Assembly: GCA_009917695.1 (NCBI GenBank)
Contig: JAACJG010000019.1
Coordinates: 1 to 64,000 of the forward strand
Reading direction: 5' to 3'
Length of the DNA stretch: 64,000 nt
Source: Candidatus Rifleibacterium amylolyticum
GTDB taxonomy: Bacteria > Muiribacteriota > Ozemobacteria > Ozemobacterales > Ozemobacteraceae
The notes under the pieces were generated by a model, which did not search any database, was not told the DNA's origin, and worked only from the letters and a program-made list of their open reading frames with translations. Each line of letters begins with the position of its first letter. Position 1 is the first letter of the stretch. The position numbers were made by a program, and so were the translations under genes. Shown here in pieces: positions 24,764 through 33,857 of the stretch.

Positions 24764-27121
24764 ATGAAAAGATTACGGTCGGTAAGACTATGCATACTGG
24801 TGGTTCTGGCGGTTTTCTTCAGCAGCATGGTTTCTGCTACCGGCTCATTTGTAGCGACATCTGAGGGGATACGCTACGTAGTCAGAGATGAATCTGGCAA
24901 TGTGGTTCAGTCGGTAGTTCCTGAATTCGACGCCAAAAGCGGCAAATACTACGTCAAGGGCAGCCACAATCGTATTATCAGTCAGACGTTAACTGACGAA
25001 GCCCCGATGACACATTTCAAGCTGGTAACGCCAGCCGACAGCAGCTCTTCTGTATCCAGCACCAAAGATTTTCTCGGAAATCCAGCCGAAGTCCTCAAGG
25101 CACTGCCTAACACAGACCCTCGTTATCAGCAGCTGAAAAGCTACATAGAGAATAACCCCGGTCTGCGACAGACCGTGGCGATGCAGGTTGAAGCCCGCAA
25201 TTATAAAATCGGCCAGCTGCAACAGGATGTAGCACAGGGAACCAAAGATCCCGCCTTTGCTGAATGGCTGGTTAATGACCTCAAAAAGCCAGTTTATCTT
25301 GAAGTTGATAATTCTGGCGGCATTCATCATGACGCGCGCGGTTTCGTTCTGGCCGAGCAGGGAGCTAATGGTCAGGTCAGCTACCGCGACAATTCAAACG
25401 TCAACCGCATTGTAATTCCTTCTAACAGCGAAGTTTTCAATGGTGGCATGGCTGACCCCTCAGCCGCCTCGGTCATCGCGCACGAAACCGGGCATATGAT
25501 CATGGATCAGCTCTACGAGCGCAACAATTACCCGGCAACCAATTATTATGGATCGCATTCTAAAAACACGGTTTCCGACGAAGGCTTCGCCATTTCAGAA
25601 GGCTGGGCCGAGGCCATCGAGGCCCTCTCTACCCGTGAATATCATGACACAGCGTCTTCCTGGCGCATCAAGACGCATAAAAACATTGCTGATAACAAGT
25701 ATATATTCAAGAATCAGGGCGTAACCACCGGGCCAAACGACGGCATACTGAAAAACGGCATGGAAATGCTGTCGACAGAAGGCGTCAATGCCTCGCTTTT
25801 TTATGACGTTCTTTCGAGCAACCGGATTCAGGCTCCCTATTCCAAGATCTGCCAGGTGTTCGAAAACAGCAAACCGCAGACCTACCGCGAATTCGTCGAT
25901 GCCTACATTCAGAAGTTCCCTGAAGATCGCAGTCAGATGATCAAGCAGTTCCTTGACAATACCAAGTATGCTACTGTCGATGGCAATGCGACTACCAGAT
26001 ACAAAGAAATCCATGACGCGCAGCAGGCTTGGCAGAACGCCACCGACCCAGGCGCCAAAGCGCAGCTCAAAGCGGATTATGATGCCAAACTTGCCAGCTA
26101 TAACGAAACCAATGAAGCCCTCTATCGACAGGCAGTAGTTGAGGGAAAAATAGATGGAGCGATAGACGGCTCGCGCGCCTACAGTGACCAGACGGTCTCT
26201 GAGTTCAGGTCACTACGACTCAGCGAAACTCTTATCAAGACACAAAAGGCGCTGGGAAAAGGCTTTCAGAACGCCGCCAGCTCAATCAAACAGTCTTTCA
26301 GCGTAAAGAATCTGGCGATGACCGCCGGAACCTCGATCGCGATAAATCTCGCCAGCCAGCTGATGAACGGTCAGAAAGTCAGCGTCAAGGACGCGGTTAA
26401 ATCGGTCGCTTCGATGCAGTTCGTCGGCAACGTCGTTGGTTCTTCTCTCGGCGCGGCAGCGGGTCAGGTGTTCACTCCGCTGATCCAGACATTCGTTCCG
26501 ATTCCTATTGTCGGCACCATTGCCGGCGCGCTGCTGCCTACTCTGACGGCTCTGGTCGGTGGCTCACTCGGTGGCAACCTGGGCAGCGGCATGAGTTTCA
26601 AAGCTGCAATCAAGGCGCTTGATCCAGTAGCCATCGCCGGTCAGGCGGCCGGATCGACTCTCGGCGCCATGCTCGGTTCGATGATTCCAATACCGGTGGT
26701 TGGCACCATGCTGGGCAGCATAGTAGGCGGTATAATCGGCGAAAAGCTCTTTTCAGGTATTGCCAAACTGTTTGGCTACAAAAAGGGTGGTGCGCAAGCT
26801 CAGACACCCGCAGCCAGCGAAGTGCAGCAGCCCTACATGCTGAGCGTGCAATCTGCCGACACCATGCCGTTGCCGACACAGTCAATATCGAAGCCAAGTG
26901 CCGATCCTTACGGGGTCAGGCTGGCGCCAGAAGTCGACAAAATCCCTTATGGCCAGATGCACCCGAACCTGAAGAAGGTTAAAGACATCTACGAAGATTC
27001 TTATAAAGCTTACGTACAGGCAATCAGCAGCGGTAATCAGACGCTGGCCAAACAGAAACTCGAAGAATTTCTGAGTACAAAAGCCAGATATGAACGCGCT
27101 CTCAAGGCCTACACGAAGTAA
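24764..27121 (+). CDS. Exported zinc metalloprotease with C-terminal glycine-zipper repeats
   Basis: The 785-residue precursor has a signal peptide (about 1-25). The middle carries AHETGHMIM with HETGH at 240-244 and SEGWAEAIEAL near 278, supplying the third zinc ligand (E279 or E283), so it is a gluzincin. Residues about 515-670 are hydrophobic and glycine-rich with two similar halves: GNVVGSSLGAAAG then VPIPIVGTIAGAL, and GQAAGSTLGAMLG then IPIPVVGTMLGS. Glycine zippers of this type insert into or line membranes. A coiled, charged region lies between the two parts. I know no described family with this order; a self-delivering or membrane-damaging protease is possible but speculative. It has its own promoter. 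Confidence 0.75.
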   Translation: MKRLRSVRLCILVVLAVFFSSMVSATGSFVATSEGIRYVVRDESGNVVQSVVPEFDAKSGKYYVKGSHNRIISQTLTDEAPMTHFKLVTPADSSSSVSSTKDFLGNPAEVLKALPNTDPRYQQLKSYIENNPGLRQTVAMQVEARNYKIGQLQQDVAQGTKDPAFAEWLVNDLKKPVYLEVDNSGGIHHDARGFVLAEQGANGQVSYRDNSNVNRIVIPSNSEVFNGGMADPSAASVIAHETGHMIMDQLYERNNYPATNYYGSHSKNTVSDEGFAISEGWAEAIEALSTREYHDTASSWRIKTHKNIADNKYIFKNQGVTTGPNDGILKNGMEMLSTEGVNASLFYDVLSSNRIQAPYSKICQVFENSKPQTYREFVDAYIQKFPEDRSQMIKQFLDNTKYATVDGNATTRYKEIHDAQQAWQNATDPGAKAQLKADYDAKLASYNETNEALYRQAVVEGKIDGAIDGSRAYSDQTVSEFRSLRLSETLIKTQKALGKGFQNAASSIKQSFSVKNLAMTAGTSIAINLASQLMNGQKVSVKDAVKSVASMQFVGNVVGSSLGAAAGQVFTPLIQTFVPIPIVGTIAGALLPTLTALVGGSLGGNLGSGMSFKAAIKALDPVAIAGQAAGSTLGAMLGSMIPIPVVGTMLGSIVGGIIGEKLFSGIAKLFGYKKGGAQAQTPAASEVQQPYMLSVQSADTMPLPTQSISKPSADPYGVRLAPEVDKIPYGQMHPNLKKVKDIYEDSYKAYVQAISSGNQTLAKQKLEEFLSTKARYERALKAYTK

Positions 27122-27140
27122 GGGCGCGGCGATAAATCAT

Positions 27141-27178
27141 TCTCACTCCGTGAGATCCTGCGACTGCGCGCAGGATGA
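27141..27178. repeat. Intergenic palindromes (GATCCTGCGACTGCGCGCAGGATGAC type)
   Basis: TCTCACTCCGTGAGA (27141-27155) is followed by a stem TCCTGCG/CGCAGGA (27157-27176). The core resembles the GATCCTTCGACTGCGCTCAGGATGAC repeat that I recall as common between genes of many bacteria. It lies between two convergent protease genes and could also slow transcription. No T-tract follows. Confidence 0.5.
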
Positions 27179-27264
27179 CCCTGCACCGATTTTTGCAGCC
27201 TGGCCTGGCTGTTCGATTGCGATTACGATGACGAGAACGATTACGCAGAGCACGACACTGAAAA

Positions 27265-29946
27265 TCAGCGAAGAACCGCTATTTTGCCGGATGCACGAAA
27301 TTTCTGCGTATCGGCAGACGCGTTGATGCGGTAGATATAAACTCCGTTGCTGACAGGTTTGCCATGTTTGCTGCATAGATTCCAGTCGGTACCATAAACA
27401 GAGGCACCTTCCGGATCGAGCTGCAGGGTTATCAGATGATGGCCTGCCGTGTCGTAAATTCTGGCTTCGGCATGGTTGATCGGCGACGCACCAGCGAAAC
27501 TCATTCTAATGCGGGCCTGCTGGCGGCAAGGATTGGGGAATACTTCAGCGCGAGCGCTCGCAGATGGAGCCAGGCCCTGACCAGCGATAGAGGCGCGCGT
27601 CATATTTCCGGCGCGATCTGGCAATTCTACCTCAATCTCATTGTTGCCATGATCGAGAGCGGCGACCAGAAGAGCTATGGTCGAAGTTTCCGGTGAATAT
27701 GAAGCCTTGACCTGCCTTTTGTTGGCAAACACACGCATGCCGGAAAAATTCAGGCCAGACAGATCGTCTGAGGCCACAACATCTATCAGCAGATGATTCG
27801 CGTCGATCTGGCGGATTCGAGGCAGCGACAAAGACGGAGCCGCGCGGTCATTGAGCAGATAGTAGCGGCCGGCAGCGCTTACATTAGCCTGCCTGTCTTT
27901 TCCAGCTGGTCGCAAAGGTTGCCAGTCAATTATCGTGCCTGAATCATCAACTCTACACCAGCCTGAACGTGGCGCCCGATAGGTATCAGCACTGAACACT
28001 ACTGCGGCCGAAGCTGAGGCGGGAAGTAAAACGTCGAAAGGGCCGGCGAGAACTTCAGCCACCGGAGAAAGCAGCATAGAATCAGACTGAGAAAACATCA
28101 GCAAGCCCTCCGGGTCGATGCTGTCTATTTTCAGATAAACATTAGCAAGGGGCAGCTCGATATTTTGCCGTTCAGGATTGCGCACAGCCGAAAAACTGAA
28201 CGAACAGGAGTTATCGCCATAATAGCAGACAGCCTGACCCCGTCCATCACCCGGCAGTTGATAATGAGCCAGATAGGTATCGCTTTCGCCGTCTGCACTT
28301 ATAAATTCAGGAGTATCGATGAGGTTGCCAAAAAAGACCCTCAGGGTTGGCGGCGTTTCGATCGGTCCAGAAAAAGATTTGAGAAAGATCAGAATCTGAT
28401 CGGGAAAAACAGGGTGTGCAACCGGGTAAAGAACGAGAGCCGCAGTATCTGTTTTAAAAGAGTAATTTAGAGAGACACCGTCTGAATCTTCGGGGGCAAC
28501 CGCGAGGGGCAAAAGAAAATAACGACGCTGTCCGCTGAAATCTGCATTCAAAGTAACCTGCCCTCGATGATCTGGAGTCAGAGGTCTTAAAAAACCGGCT
28601 GAATCCTGTGATATTTCGGCCAGATAAGGCGTCATTCCTTCTTCAAAAGACATGGTGATATTCACCTGGCCTTTTCCATATATCTCTTCGAGCAAGACAC
28701 TGTTTGGAATCGACTGGCCATGCCCCCCGACAAACGAACCGCCGTCATTGGCAAAATAGTGTTTAACAAAACGCAGCGGCAACATTGCGGCAAGCTCTCT
28801 GCCGAAAGAGGCATTTTTGTCAGCAAACTCCCAAAGCGGGTTGCCAGATTCCTCAACGTGCAGCCCCATGACAAAATTGGCAAATGCTTCGGAAAAACTT
28901 GTATTCGCCGAAACGAGAAGGCTATTTATTGCTGCCGCGCCACGCTCGCGCGAATGCACAAGTTCACGTAAAAACTGCTGCTGCAAAGACTGGCCTGCTC
29001 CGCCGTACTTTTCGACAAGCCAGGCTACAAATGCAAACGAGGCACCATATTGCCTGAAAAGAATGTCTTCGCGAAACCAGCTCTCTTTGCTGTTGCTGAC
29101 GAGATTAATTGCCGGATTCTCAAGAAAGCGGGCAAAATGGGGCTCAGGCGGCCAACGTTCACTGTTCTCACCGACCAACCCAGAGAAAACATATTCACAG
29201 AACATCGAAAAGCCTTCGTCAAGCCAGCGATCCTGTTCACCACTCTGGCTGGCGTGCCGTATCGAAAAATTGACCATGTGTTGTAACTCATGCGCCAGAG
29301 TGCGATAAAACTGGCTACCCTTGTCATCAGGATCACCGGGATCGCCGGGAGCAATATCCATGAAAAACACCGGCTTCTGGTTGCCAAACAGGCTGTCGAT
29401 ATCACGATGATCGAAATAGCCTGCCACATAGCCCTCGGCGAAACTGTCTCGAATGTCTACGAGAAAGATGTAAACGCGTTCGTCCGGCAGATTGAATTCG
29501 GATGGAATGACCGGTCTACCAAACCAGCTGTCGACAGTTGTAAAAACACGATTGTCAAAATTGTCGACAATCTGCGAGTAAATCGCCGAAGCCCTGTCGC
29601 CATAAAGAGCAGCATTTTCGCGCTCGATAAACAGATGACAATGCTTACCCTGCGCAACCAGCTGGCCAACACGATATTCATAATTCCCGGAAGAAAAATT
29701 GTATACCTGAAAACCAACTTCACTTTCGCCCGGAATCAGTTTGACAGCGCGCGAGGCCTCACGAATCTGAGCCCGGAAATTCGAACTGCTGATATATTGT
29801 TGGCGCAGAGTTGCGTCAAGCTCGTTCTTTCGGGCCCTGAGCCGGAAAGTGCCATCGACAACTTCTGCTGCCCCAGCCGGCAAAAAAGATGAGATGACGA
29901 AAATCGCCAGCATAAAAATGACAGCAGTCGGCGATTTAAGCTTCAA
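27265..29946 (-). CDS. Secreted zinc metallopeptidase with FlgD/T9SS-like C-terminus (paralogue)
   Basis: Using the TTG at 29946 gives 893 residues and a normal signal peptide (KLKSPTAVIFM..., cleavage near AGAA). The catalytic region has LAHELQHMVNF (HELQH about 219-223) and WLDEGFSMF (Glu about 244), as in M30/M6-type proteases. Beta-rich Ig-like domains follow. The C-terminus has FPNPCRQQARIR, NGVYIYRI and a final GKIAVLR, shared with the protease at 13100-16144; only the cores have diverged. The start is uncertain: TTG 29985 would overlap the phosphatase gene by 32 nt, and ATG 29913 would lose the positively charged leader. Last gene of the run 32261-27265. Confidence 0.8.
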   Translation of the reverse strand: MKLKSPTAVIFMLAIFVISSFLPAGAAEVVDGTFRLRARKNELDATLRQQYISSSNFRAQIREASRAVKLIPGESEVGFQVYNFSSGNYEYRVGQLVAQGKHCHLFIERENAALYGDRASAIYSQIVDNFDNRVFTTVDSWFGRPVIPSEFNLPDERVYIFLVDIRDSFAEGYVAGYFDHRDIDSLFGNQKPVFFMDIAPGDPGDPDDKGSQFYRTLAHELQHMVNFSIRHASQSGEQDRWLDEGFSMFCEYVFSGLVGENSERWPPEPHFARFLENPAINLVSNSKESWFREDILFRQYGASFAFVAWLVEKYGGAGQSLQQQFLRELVHSRERGAAAINSLLVSANTSFSEAFANFVMGLHVEESGNPLWEFADKNASFGRELAAMLPLRFVKHYFANDGGSFVGGHGQSIPNSVLLEEIYGKGQVNITMSFEEGMTPYLAEISQDSAGFLRPLTPDHRGQVTLNADFSGQRRYFLLPLAVAPEDSDGVSLNYSFKTDTAALVLYPVAHPVFPDQILIFLKSFSGPIETPPTLRVFFGNLIDTPEFISADGESDTYLAHYQLPGDGRGQAVCYYGDNSCSFSFSAVRNPERQNIELPLANVYLKIDSIDPEGLLMFSQSDSMLLSPVAEVLAGPFDVLLPASASAAVVFSADTYRAPRSGWCRVDDSGTIIDWQPLRPAGKDRQANVSAAGRYYLLNDRAAPSLSLPRIRQIDANHLLIDVVASDDLSGLNFSGMRVFANKRQVKASYSPETSTIALLVAALDHGNNEIEVELPDRAGNMTRASIAGQGLAPSASARAEVFPNPCRQQARIRMSFAGASPINHAEARIYDTAGHHLITLQLDPEGASVYGTDWNLCSKHGKPVSNGVYIYRINASADTQKFRASGKIAVLR

Positions 29947-29953
29947 GACTGGC

Positions 29954-31393
29954 TCAGGTAAGGTTGGCAATTGAAAATACCGCAACTGTAATATCGTCTT
30001 TGGTTGGTCCCGTTGAATTTTCGACCAGCGAAGTTATTTCGTTTACTATTTCCTGTGAAGTTTTTGTCCGGCGTTCCAGCAGGAATTTTTTGAGCTCGGC
30101 ATAGCCATCCTGGTAGCCTAGATTGTATTCAAAAAAATCGACAAGACCATCAGAATAGAACATAATCTTGTCACCGGCATCAATCGGCACTTCGACCGAT
30201 TTATATTCGCTCTCGTTAAAGAGACCGAGCAGCGTTCCGGTTGAAGCCAGCTCATTGATCTCACCCTTCCTGATATCGAGATGCAATGGAAAATCGTGAC
30301 CAGCGCTGGCATAGCGAAAACACTTGTTTTCGAGATCGAAAATTCCCCAGATCGCTGAAGAATTGAAACGGGAACGGGCTCCCAGAAATCTTTTCATGGA
30401 AATGTTAATGTCGGCGAGCAAAAGATCGGGAGGCATATCGAGGCTGGTTTTTTCGTTAAAGAGACAGACAACGACAGCCATTACCAAAGCAGCCGGTATA
30501 CCCTTGCCGCTGACATCGCCAATGAGCATACCAAGCCGACCTCTGGCAGGATCTTCGACATAGCGCACAAAATCGCCACCGATAAAGCGGGCCGGGCGGC
30601 TGTAAGTTGCAGCGGAAAGGCCTGGCAGCAAAGGCGCCTCGCGCTGCATGACGCCTTCCTGAACGATGCGCGACATTTCGAGTTCGCGTTGAATCTGCAC
30701 CTGACGCTCAGACAAATCTTCGGCGCGCAGTGCGAGTTCTTTGTGCATGCGGTAGTTGTGCAGACAAATCGAAATCTGGTCTGAGAGGATCTCAAGCCGG
30801 AAATTATCTTCTTCGCTGAGCTCACAATCATTGTCGTCACGGCCAACCAGCATACATCCGTAAAAGGTGTGGTTGCATACCAGTGTGGTTCCAGCCAGCG
30901 CGCCACGAAATTCATGCTCTTTGAAAGCATGCTCGAGAAGGCGATATGACAGTGTAAGGTCATCAAGACCAGGTTCGCTGGCTATCTGGTCAAAATTGAC
31001 AGCAGCAAATCTGTTCAGTTCAATACCAGCAGCTTCAACCGCGACGAAACTGTCTTTCTCAAAATCCATCAAAAAAAGCACCGCCCAGTCGAAACGCCCA
31101 AGATCAAGCACAGTATCGAGAATTCGGCTGTATGGCCTTTCGCTTTGCAGAATCTGAAGATTGTCCAGTTCATGGACCTTTGAATAAAAGTCGCAAACTT
31201 CAATGGCAGAAGATTGAATAATTATCTGATCGCGCAGATAGGCAAAGCAGATGATAATCATGCCAAAAACCGCCGGTAAAGCCCAGGTATGCACAGGTAT
31301 CAGCACGGCCATCAGGGCTATTGCCACCAGCCATAAAAAAACCACAAGCAGCTTTACATTATTAGCCTGATTCAGTGCTGCCCTGCCAGTCAA
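29954..31393 (-). CDS. Membrane SpoIIE/PP2C-type serine phosphatase
   Basis: The 479-residue protein has two N-terminal membrane helices (VKLLVVFLWLVAIALMAVL, then ALPAVFGMIIICFAY). A GAF-like region about residues 80-215 follows, then a short coiled coil (SERQVQIQRELEMSR) and a SpoIIE phosphatase domain. Metal-binding and catalytic motifs are intact: GGDF, IGDVSGKGIPAAL, YASAGHDF, FYSDGLVD and KDDITVAVF. Such enzymes dephosphorylate anti-sigma-factor antagonists in partner-switching circuits, here with a cytoplasmic sensory input. Translation starts at TTG with GAGAGG upstream. It is 17 nt after the unknown 31411-32025 gene, in one operon. No anti-sigma kinase or STAS protein is adjacent. 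Confidence 0.85.
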   Translation of the reverse strand: MTGRAALNQANNVKLLVVFLWLVAIALMAVLIPVHTWALPAVFGMIIICFAYLRDQIIIQSSAIEVCDFYSKVHELDNLQILQSERPYSRILDTVLDLGRFDWAVLFLMDFEKDSFVAVEAAGIELNRFAAVNFDQIASEPGLDDLTLSYRLLEHAFKEHEFRGALAGTTLVCNHTFYGCMLVGRDDNDCELSEEDNFRLEILSDQISICLHNYRMHKELALRAEDLSERQVQIQRELEMSRIVQEGVMQREAPLLPGLSAATYSRPARFIGGDFVRYVEDPARGRLGMLIGDVSGKGIPAALVMAVVVCLFNEKTSLDMPPDLLLADINISMKRFLGARSRFNSSAIWGIFDLENKCFRYASAGHDFPLHLDIRKGEINELASTGTLLGLFNESEYKSVEVPIDAGDKIMFYSDGLVDFFEYNLGYQDGYAELKKFLLERRTKTSQEIVNEITSLVENSTGPTKDDITVAVFSIANLT

Positions 31394-31410
31394 AATAGAG
31401 CCTCTCTCAG

Positions 31411-32025
31411 TTAATCTTCAAAACTTATGCTGCCCCATTCAGAAAGCCCCACATACAATTTTTTCGGGCTGCGTGCATCGAGATGGAAGCGTGGATCCTT
31501 TTCGAGATAGTTTTTGAGTCTTTGCCTGATCTTGAACAGAAGATCCTTGGTAAATACGTTTTTAAGTTCGAAACTGGCTGTCAGAGGCGACGAAAAGCGC
31601 CGCCACATTTCTGACAGACTTATCGGTTTGCCACGCTTTTTGAGGGTCTTATAAGTGCTTTCGAGCATTGCTTCGAAAAGCTCGGCGCCATTATAGACGT
31701 AGAAAAATGCCACCGGCGGCAGAAAACCGAACTGCGAAATAATTGTGCGCGCCTTTCTGACAAGCTTTTCGCCTTCTCCCTGAAAACCGACCACCTCTGA
31801 GCGAAGAATTCGCATGAGCATGAGATCGATGTCCTTGCGCGTCAGCGTATCGATCAGGCCGGTATCACCAGGAAAAAATTTGTGCAGAATGAGACGAACT
31901 GTCTCAATAGGTTCAGTGCTCAAAAATTGCAGGTTGCGCCCGTAGGTCTCGGGATTTTTGCTTTTCATTTCCCCGAGAATCTTTTCGAACTGTAGAATAA
32001 ATTCAAACTTGGTATCGAATGGCAT
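31411..32025 (-). CDS. Hypothetical cytoplasmic protein
   Basis: The 204-residue product is rich in helices and basic residues, with no signal peptide or membrane span. It starts MPFDTKFEFILQF; the C-terminal half contains SLSEMWRRFSSPLTASFE and a run of Lys/Arg/Leu helices (LLFKIRQRLKNYLEKD). I do not recognise a family. The ATG at 32025 is preferred over a TTG at 32031. A striking 32-bp inverted repeat ends a few bases upstream and contains its only AGG ribosome-site candidate. It lies between a 57-residue membrane protein and a SpoIIE phosphatase, so a regulatory role in the same circuit is plausible, from position only. Confidence 0.7.
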   Translation of the reverse strand: MPFDTKFEFILQFEKILGEMKSKNPETYGRNLQFLSTEPIETVRLILHKFFPGDTGLIDTLTRKDIDLMLMRILRSEVVGFQGEGEKLVRKARTIISQFGFLPPVAFFYVYNGAELFEAMLESTYKTLKKRGKPISLSEMWRRFSSPLTASFELKNVFTKDLLFKIRQRLKNYLEKDPRFHLDARSPKKLYVGLSEWGSISFED

Positions 32026-32031
32026 GCGCAA

Positions 32032-32063
32032 AACCTAAAATAAATTATTATTTATCTTAGGTT
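32032..32063 (-). promoter_or_regulatory. 32-bp inverted repeat over the translation start region
   Basis: The minus strand reads AACCTAAGATAAAT, a 4-nt loop, then ATTTATTTTAGGTT; 13 of 14 positions pair. The 3' arm carries the AGG that would be the ribosome site of the gene starting at 32025. It could be a regulator's operator or an RNA hairpin that hides the start. There is too little GC for a terminator. Confidence 0.6.
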
Positions 32064-32087
32064 AAGTAGACTGTTAAATCAAGCAAT

Positions 32088-32261
32088 TTATTCGTCTTCG
32101 GCAAGCTCTTCGGTATCTTCGCCCTCGTAGTGACTGCACATATCGATCGAAGGGAGCGAACTCTCGCCAGTAATCTGCAAAAAGCCTTTTTTGATGAACA
32201 GCAGAAATCCGCACAATGATACTGTATACAATCCTGCGAACATCGACAGAACTTCTTTCAT
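32088..32261 (-). CDS. 57-residue single-span membrane protein
   Basis: A complete small gene: ATG at 32261 preceded by GGAGAGG with 5-6 nt spacing, stop TAA at 32088. The peptide begins MKEVLSMFAGLYTVSL, has one hydrophobic helix (about residues 7-23, LYTVSLCGFLLFI), then a strongly acidic tail (YEGEDTEELAEDE). The perfect ribosome site and the membrane-helix-plus-acidic-tail composition argue that it is real. It lies upstream of the 31411 gene and the SpoIIE phosphatase in the same direction. No family recognised. Confidence 0.7.
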   Translation of the reverse strand: MKEVLSMFAGLYTVSLCGFLLFIKKGFLQITGESSLPSIDMCSHYEGEDTEELAEDE

Positions 32262-32385
32262 TTTACCTCTCCTTCACTTACATGATTATCTATCGGCATT
32301 TTTTTTAATTTTTCTGACCCCTGCTGATTTTTTGCGTTCTGCTCAGCTATACAACGTTGCATGCCGATAACCAGTACAGAGGCAA

Positions 32386-33027
32386 ATGAATAAATCCATA
32401 CATCTGATACTTGTATTGCTGCTGCTGTTTCCGGTCATGACCCGGGCAGAAGGCCAGACCTGCCCGGTCTGTGGAGCCAAAGAACTTGCGACTCTTGCCA
32501 TGGTCTGTCCCGAGTGCGACACCAGTCTGCACAGTTACCAGCTCAAAACACAGCAGAAGCCACGTGCCCGCCTGCGCGTAAGACTCCTTTATACTGGCGG
32601 CAGTCCTGACCGCATGCCGCATTATGGCAAACTCTATATCAATGGCCGATACTGCGGAAACATCGACATGATAGAAAAACAGAAAGTCGGCGACGAGTTC
32701 TCGCAGGTCTGGTCAAACGGCCTCGGTAAAGACTTTACAGCCTACTATGAAAAGATTGTCGAAAACGTTCCAACAGGCATGCTCAAGATCGAGGTTGAAA
32801 TGAAATTTTCGAGGTTCTATGGTTTTGGCAGCAGTCTTAAGAAAGTTATTTTCCCATACACTACTTTCAAAGGCGGAGAAGACACCTCGCTAGACCACTA
32901 TTTCAGTTCGGCTTCAACTTTCAGCCAGCACAAACCGGTTAAGCGGCAGCCAATCCCGATAGTTTCCGAGGCAAAACTCCAGGGCGCTGATGGCAACGTG
33001 GCTCTTAACGTGCCACTTTTCAAATAG
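32386..33027 (+). CDS. Exported zinc-ribbon protein, unknown
   Basis: The 213-residue protein has a signal peptide (1-21, ending TRA). Two CxxC pairs right after cleavage, CPVCG (C26, C29) and CPECD (C41, C44), form a zinc ribbon, unusual outside the cytoplasm. The rest is beta-rich (LRVRLLYTGGSP, YGKLYINGRYCGNIDM) and may be a PEGA-like or Ig-like surface domain. It diverges from the 57-residue membrane protein and precedes a propeller protein by 72 nt. No enzyme motif. Possibly a surface or envelope structural protein. Confidence 0.7.
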   Translation: MNKSIHLILVLLLLFPVMTRAEGQTCPVCGAKELATLAMVCPECDTSLHSYQLKTQQKPRARLRVRLLYTGGSPDRMPHYGKLYINGRYCGNIDMIEKQKVGDEFSQVWSNGLGKDFTAYYEKIVENVPTGMLKIEVEMKFSRFYGFGSSLKKVIFPYTTFKGGEDTSLDHYFSSASTFSQHKPVKRQPIPIVSEAKLQGADGNVALNVPLFK

Positions 33028-33099
33028 ATGCGGGTATAAACTCGCCGGCAGAAATGCCGATATAAATGACAACAAATAAAATTTTATGAGGCAGACAAT

Positions 33100-33750
33100 A
33101 TGGAACAGACTAATTCGCGCTGGTTATACATTTTCATTCTGATGAGCCTGATCAGCATAATGCTGTTTCCGCAAAAGGTTCAGGCCGATTCTAACTGGCT
33201 CAAATATTTTCGCAAGGACTCGCTTCTCAACACCTACAAGCGAAGTTATGCAGTATTGGATGACACGCTGTGGATCGGCACACACGGCGATGGCGTAACC
33301 GTTAACGACGGCAAAAAAGTCATCAGCTATACCAATCGCAACACCCGCACCAGCCCGGCTCTTGATGACGGTCTGGTTTCTGACTACATTACCTGTATCA
33401 CCTTCGACGAACAGAATGGACGGGTATGGATTGGCACCAACGCGGGCCTTTCGAGCTGCAATCTGGAAGGTAAAGAGTGGAAACGCTATACTGAAAAGAC
33501 CGGCCTGCCCAACTCAGTCATTCGTGATCTGGCAATCGACTCTTCGGGAAGTCTCTGGGTTGGAACTCCTTCCGGCATAGCCATCTATGATGGTGAAAGC
33601 TGGAAAAAAGTGAGCGATAGCAAAGGCCTCGAACAAAACAGCGTGCATTCGATCAAGGTCAAAGGCGACTCGGTATGGGTCGGCACAGTCGGCGGCACAG
33701 TCAGCCGCTACAAAGATGGCGAATGGCGAACCTTTGTGACTTTTGAATAA
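33100..33750 (+). CDS. Exported short beta-propeller protein (two-component-propeller repeats)
   Basis: The 216-residue precursor has a signal-anchor (WLYIFILMSLISIMLF), cleaved near VQA. It then carries four to five propeller strands of the Reg_prop type: LWIGTHGDGVTV, VWIGTNAGLSS, LWVGTPSGIAIYDG and VWVGTVGGTVSRY. Full propellers of this class have 7 or more blades per domain, so this short form must oligomerise or be incomplete. A longer relative is encoded at 48104. Likely a periplasmic sensor or scaffold domain without any attached kinase. Shares direction with the zinc-ribbon gene and is closed by a terminator. Confidence 0.8.
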   Translation: MEQTNSRWLYIFILMSLISIMLFPQKVQADSNWLKYFRKDSLLNTYKRSYAVLDDTLWIGTHGDGVTVNDGKKVISYTNRNTRTSPALDDGLVSDYITCITFDEQNGRVWIGTNAGLSSCNLEGKEWKRYTEKTGLPNSVIRDLAIDSSGSLWVGTPSGIAIYDGESWKKVSDSKGLEQNSVHSIKVKGDSVWVGTVGGTVSRYKDGEWRTFVTFE

Positions 33751-33767
33751 ATAAAAGCTCTTTCTGC

Positions 33768-33793
33768 AAGGCCGGCCTCAGCGCCGGCCTTTT
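33768..33793 (+). terminator. Intrinsic terminator after the propeller gene
   Basis: AAGGCCGGC (33768-33776) pairs with GCCGGCCTT (33783-33791), followed by TTTTGCTTTT. It lies 17 nt after the stop codon. Confidence 0.85.
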
Positions 33794-33857
33794 GCTTTTC
33801 AGCCGCCCGCAATTTTTTACGTGGCAGCAGACAGGCGTTTGATGGTAATATCAAGGC

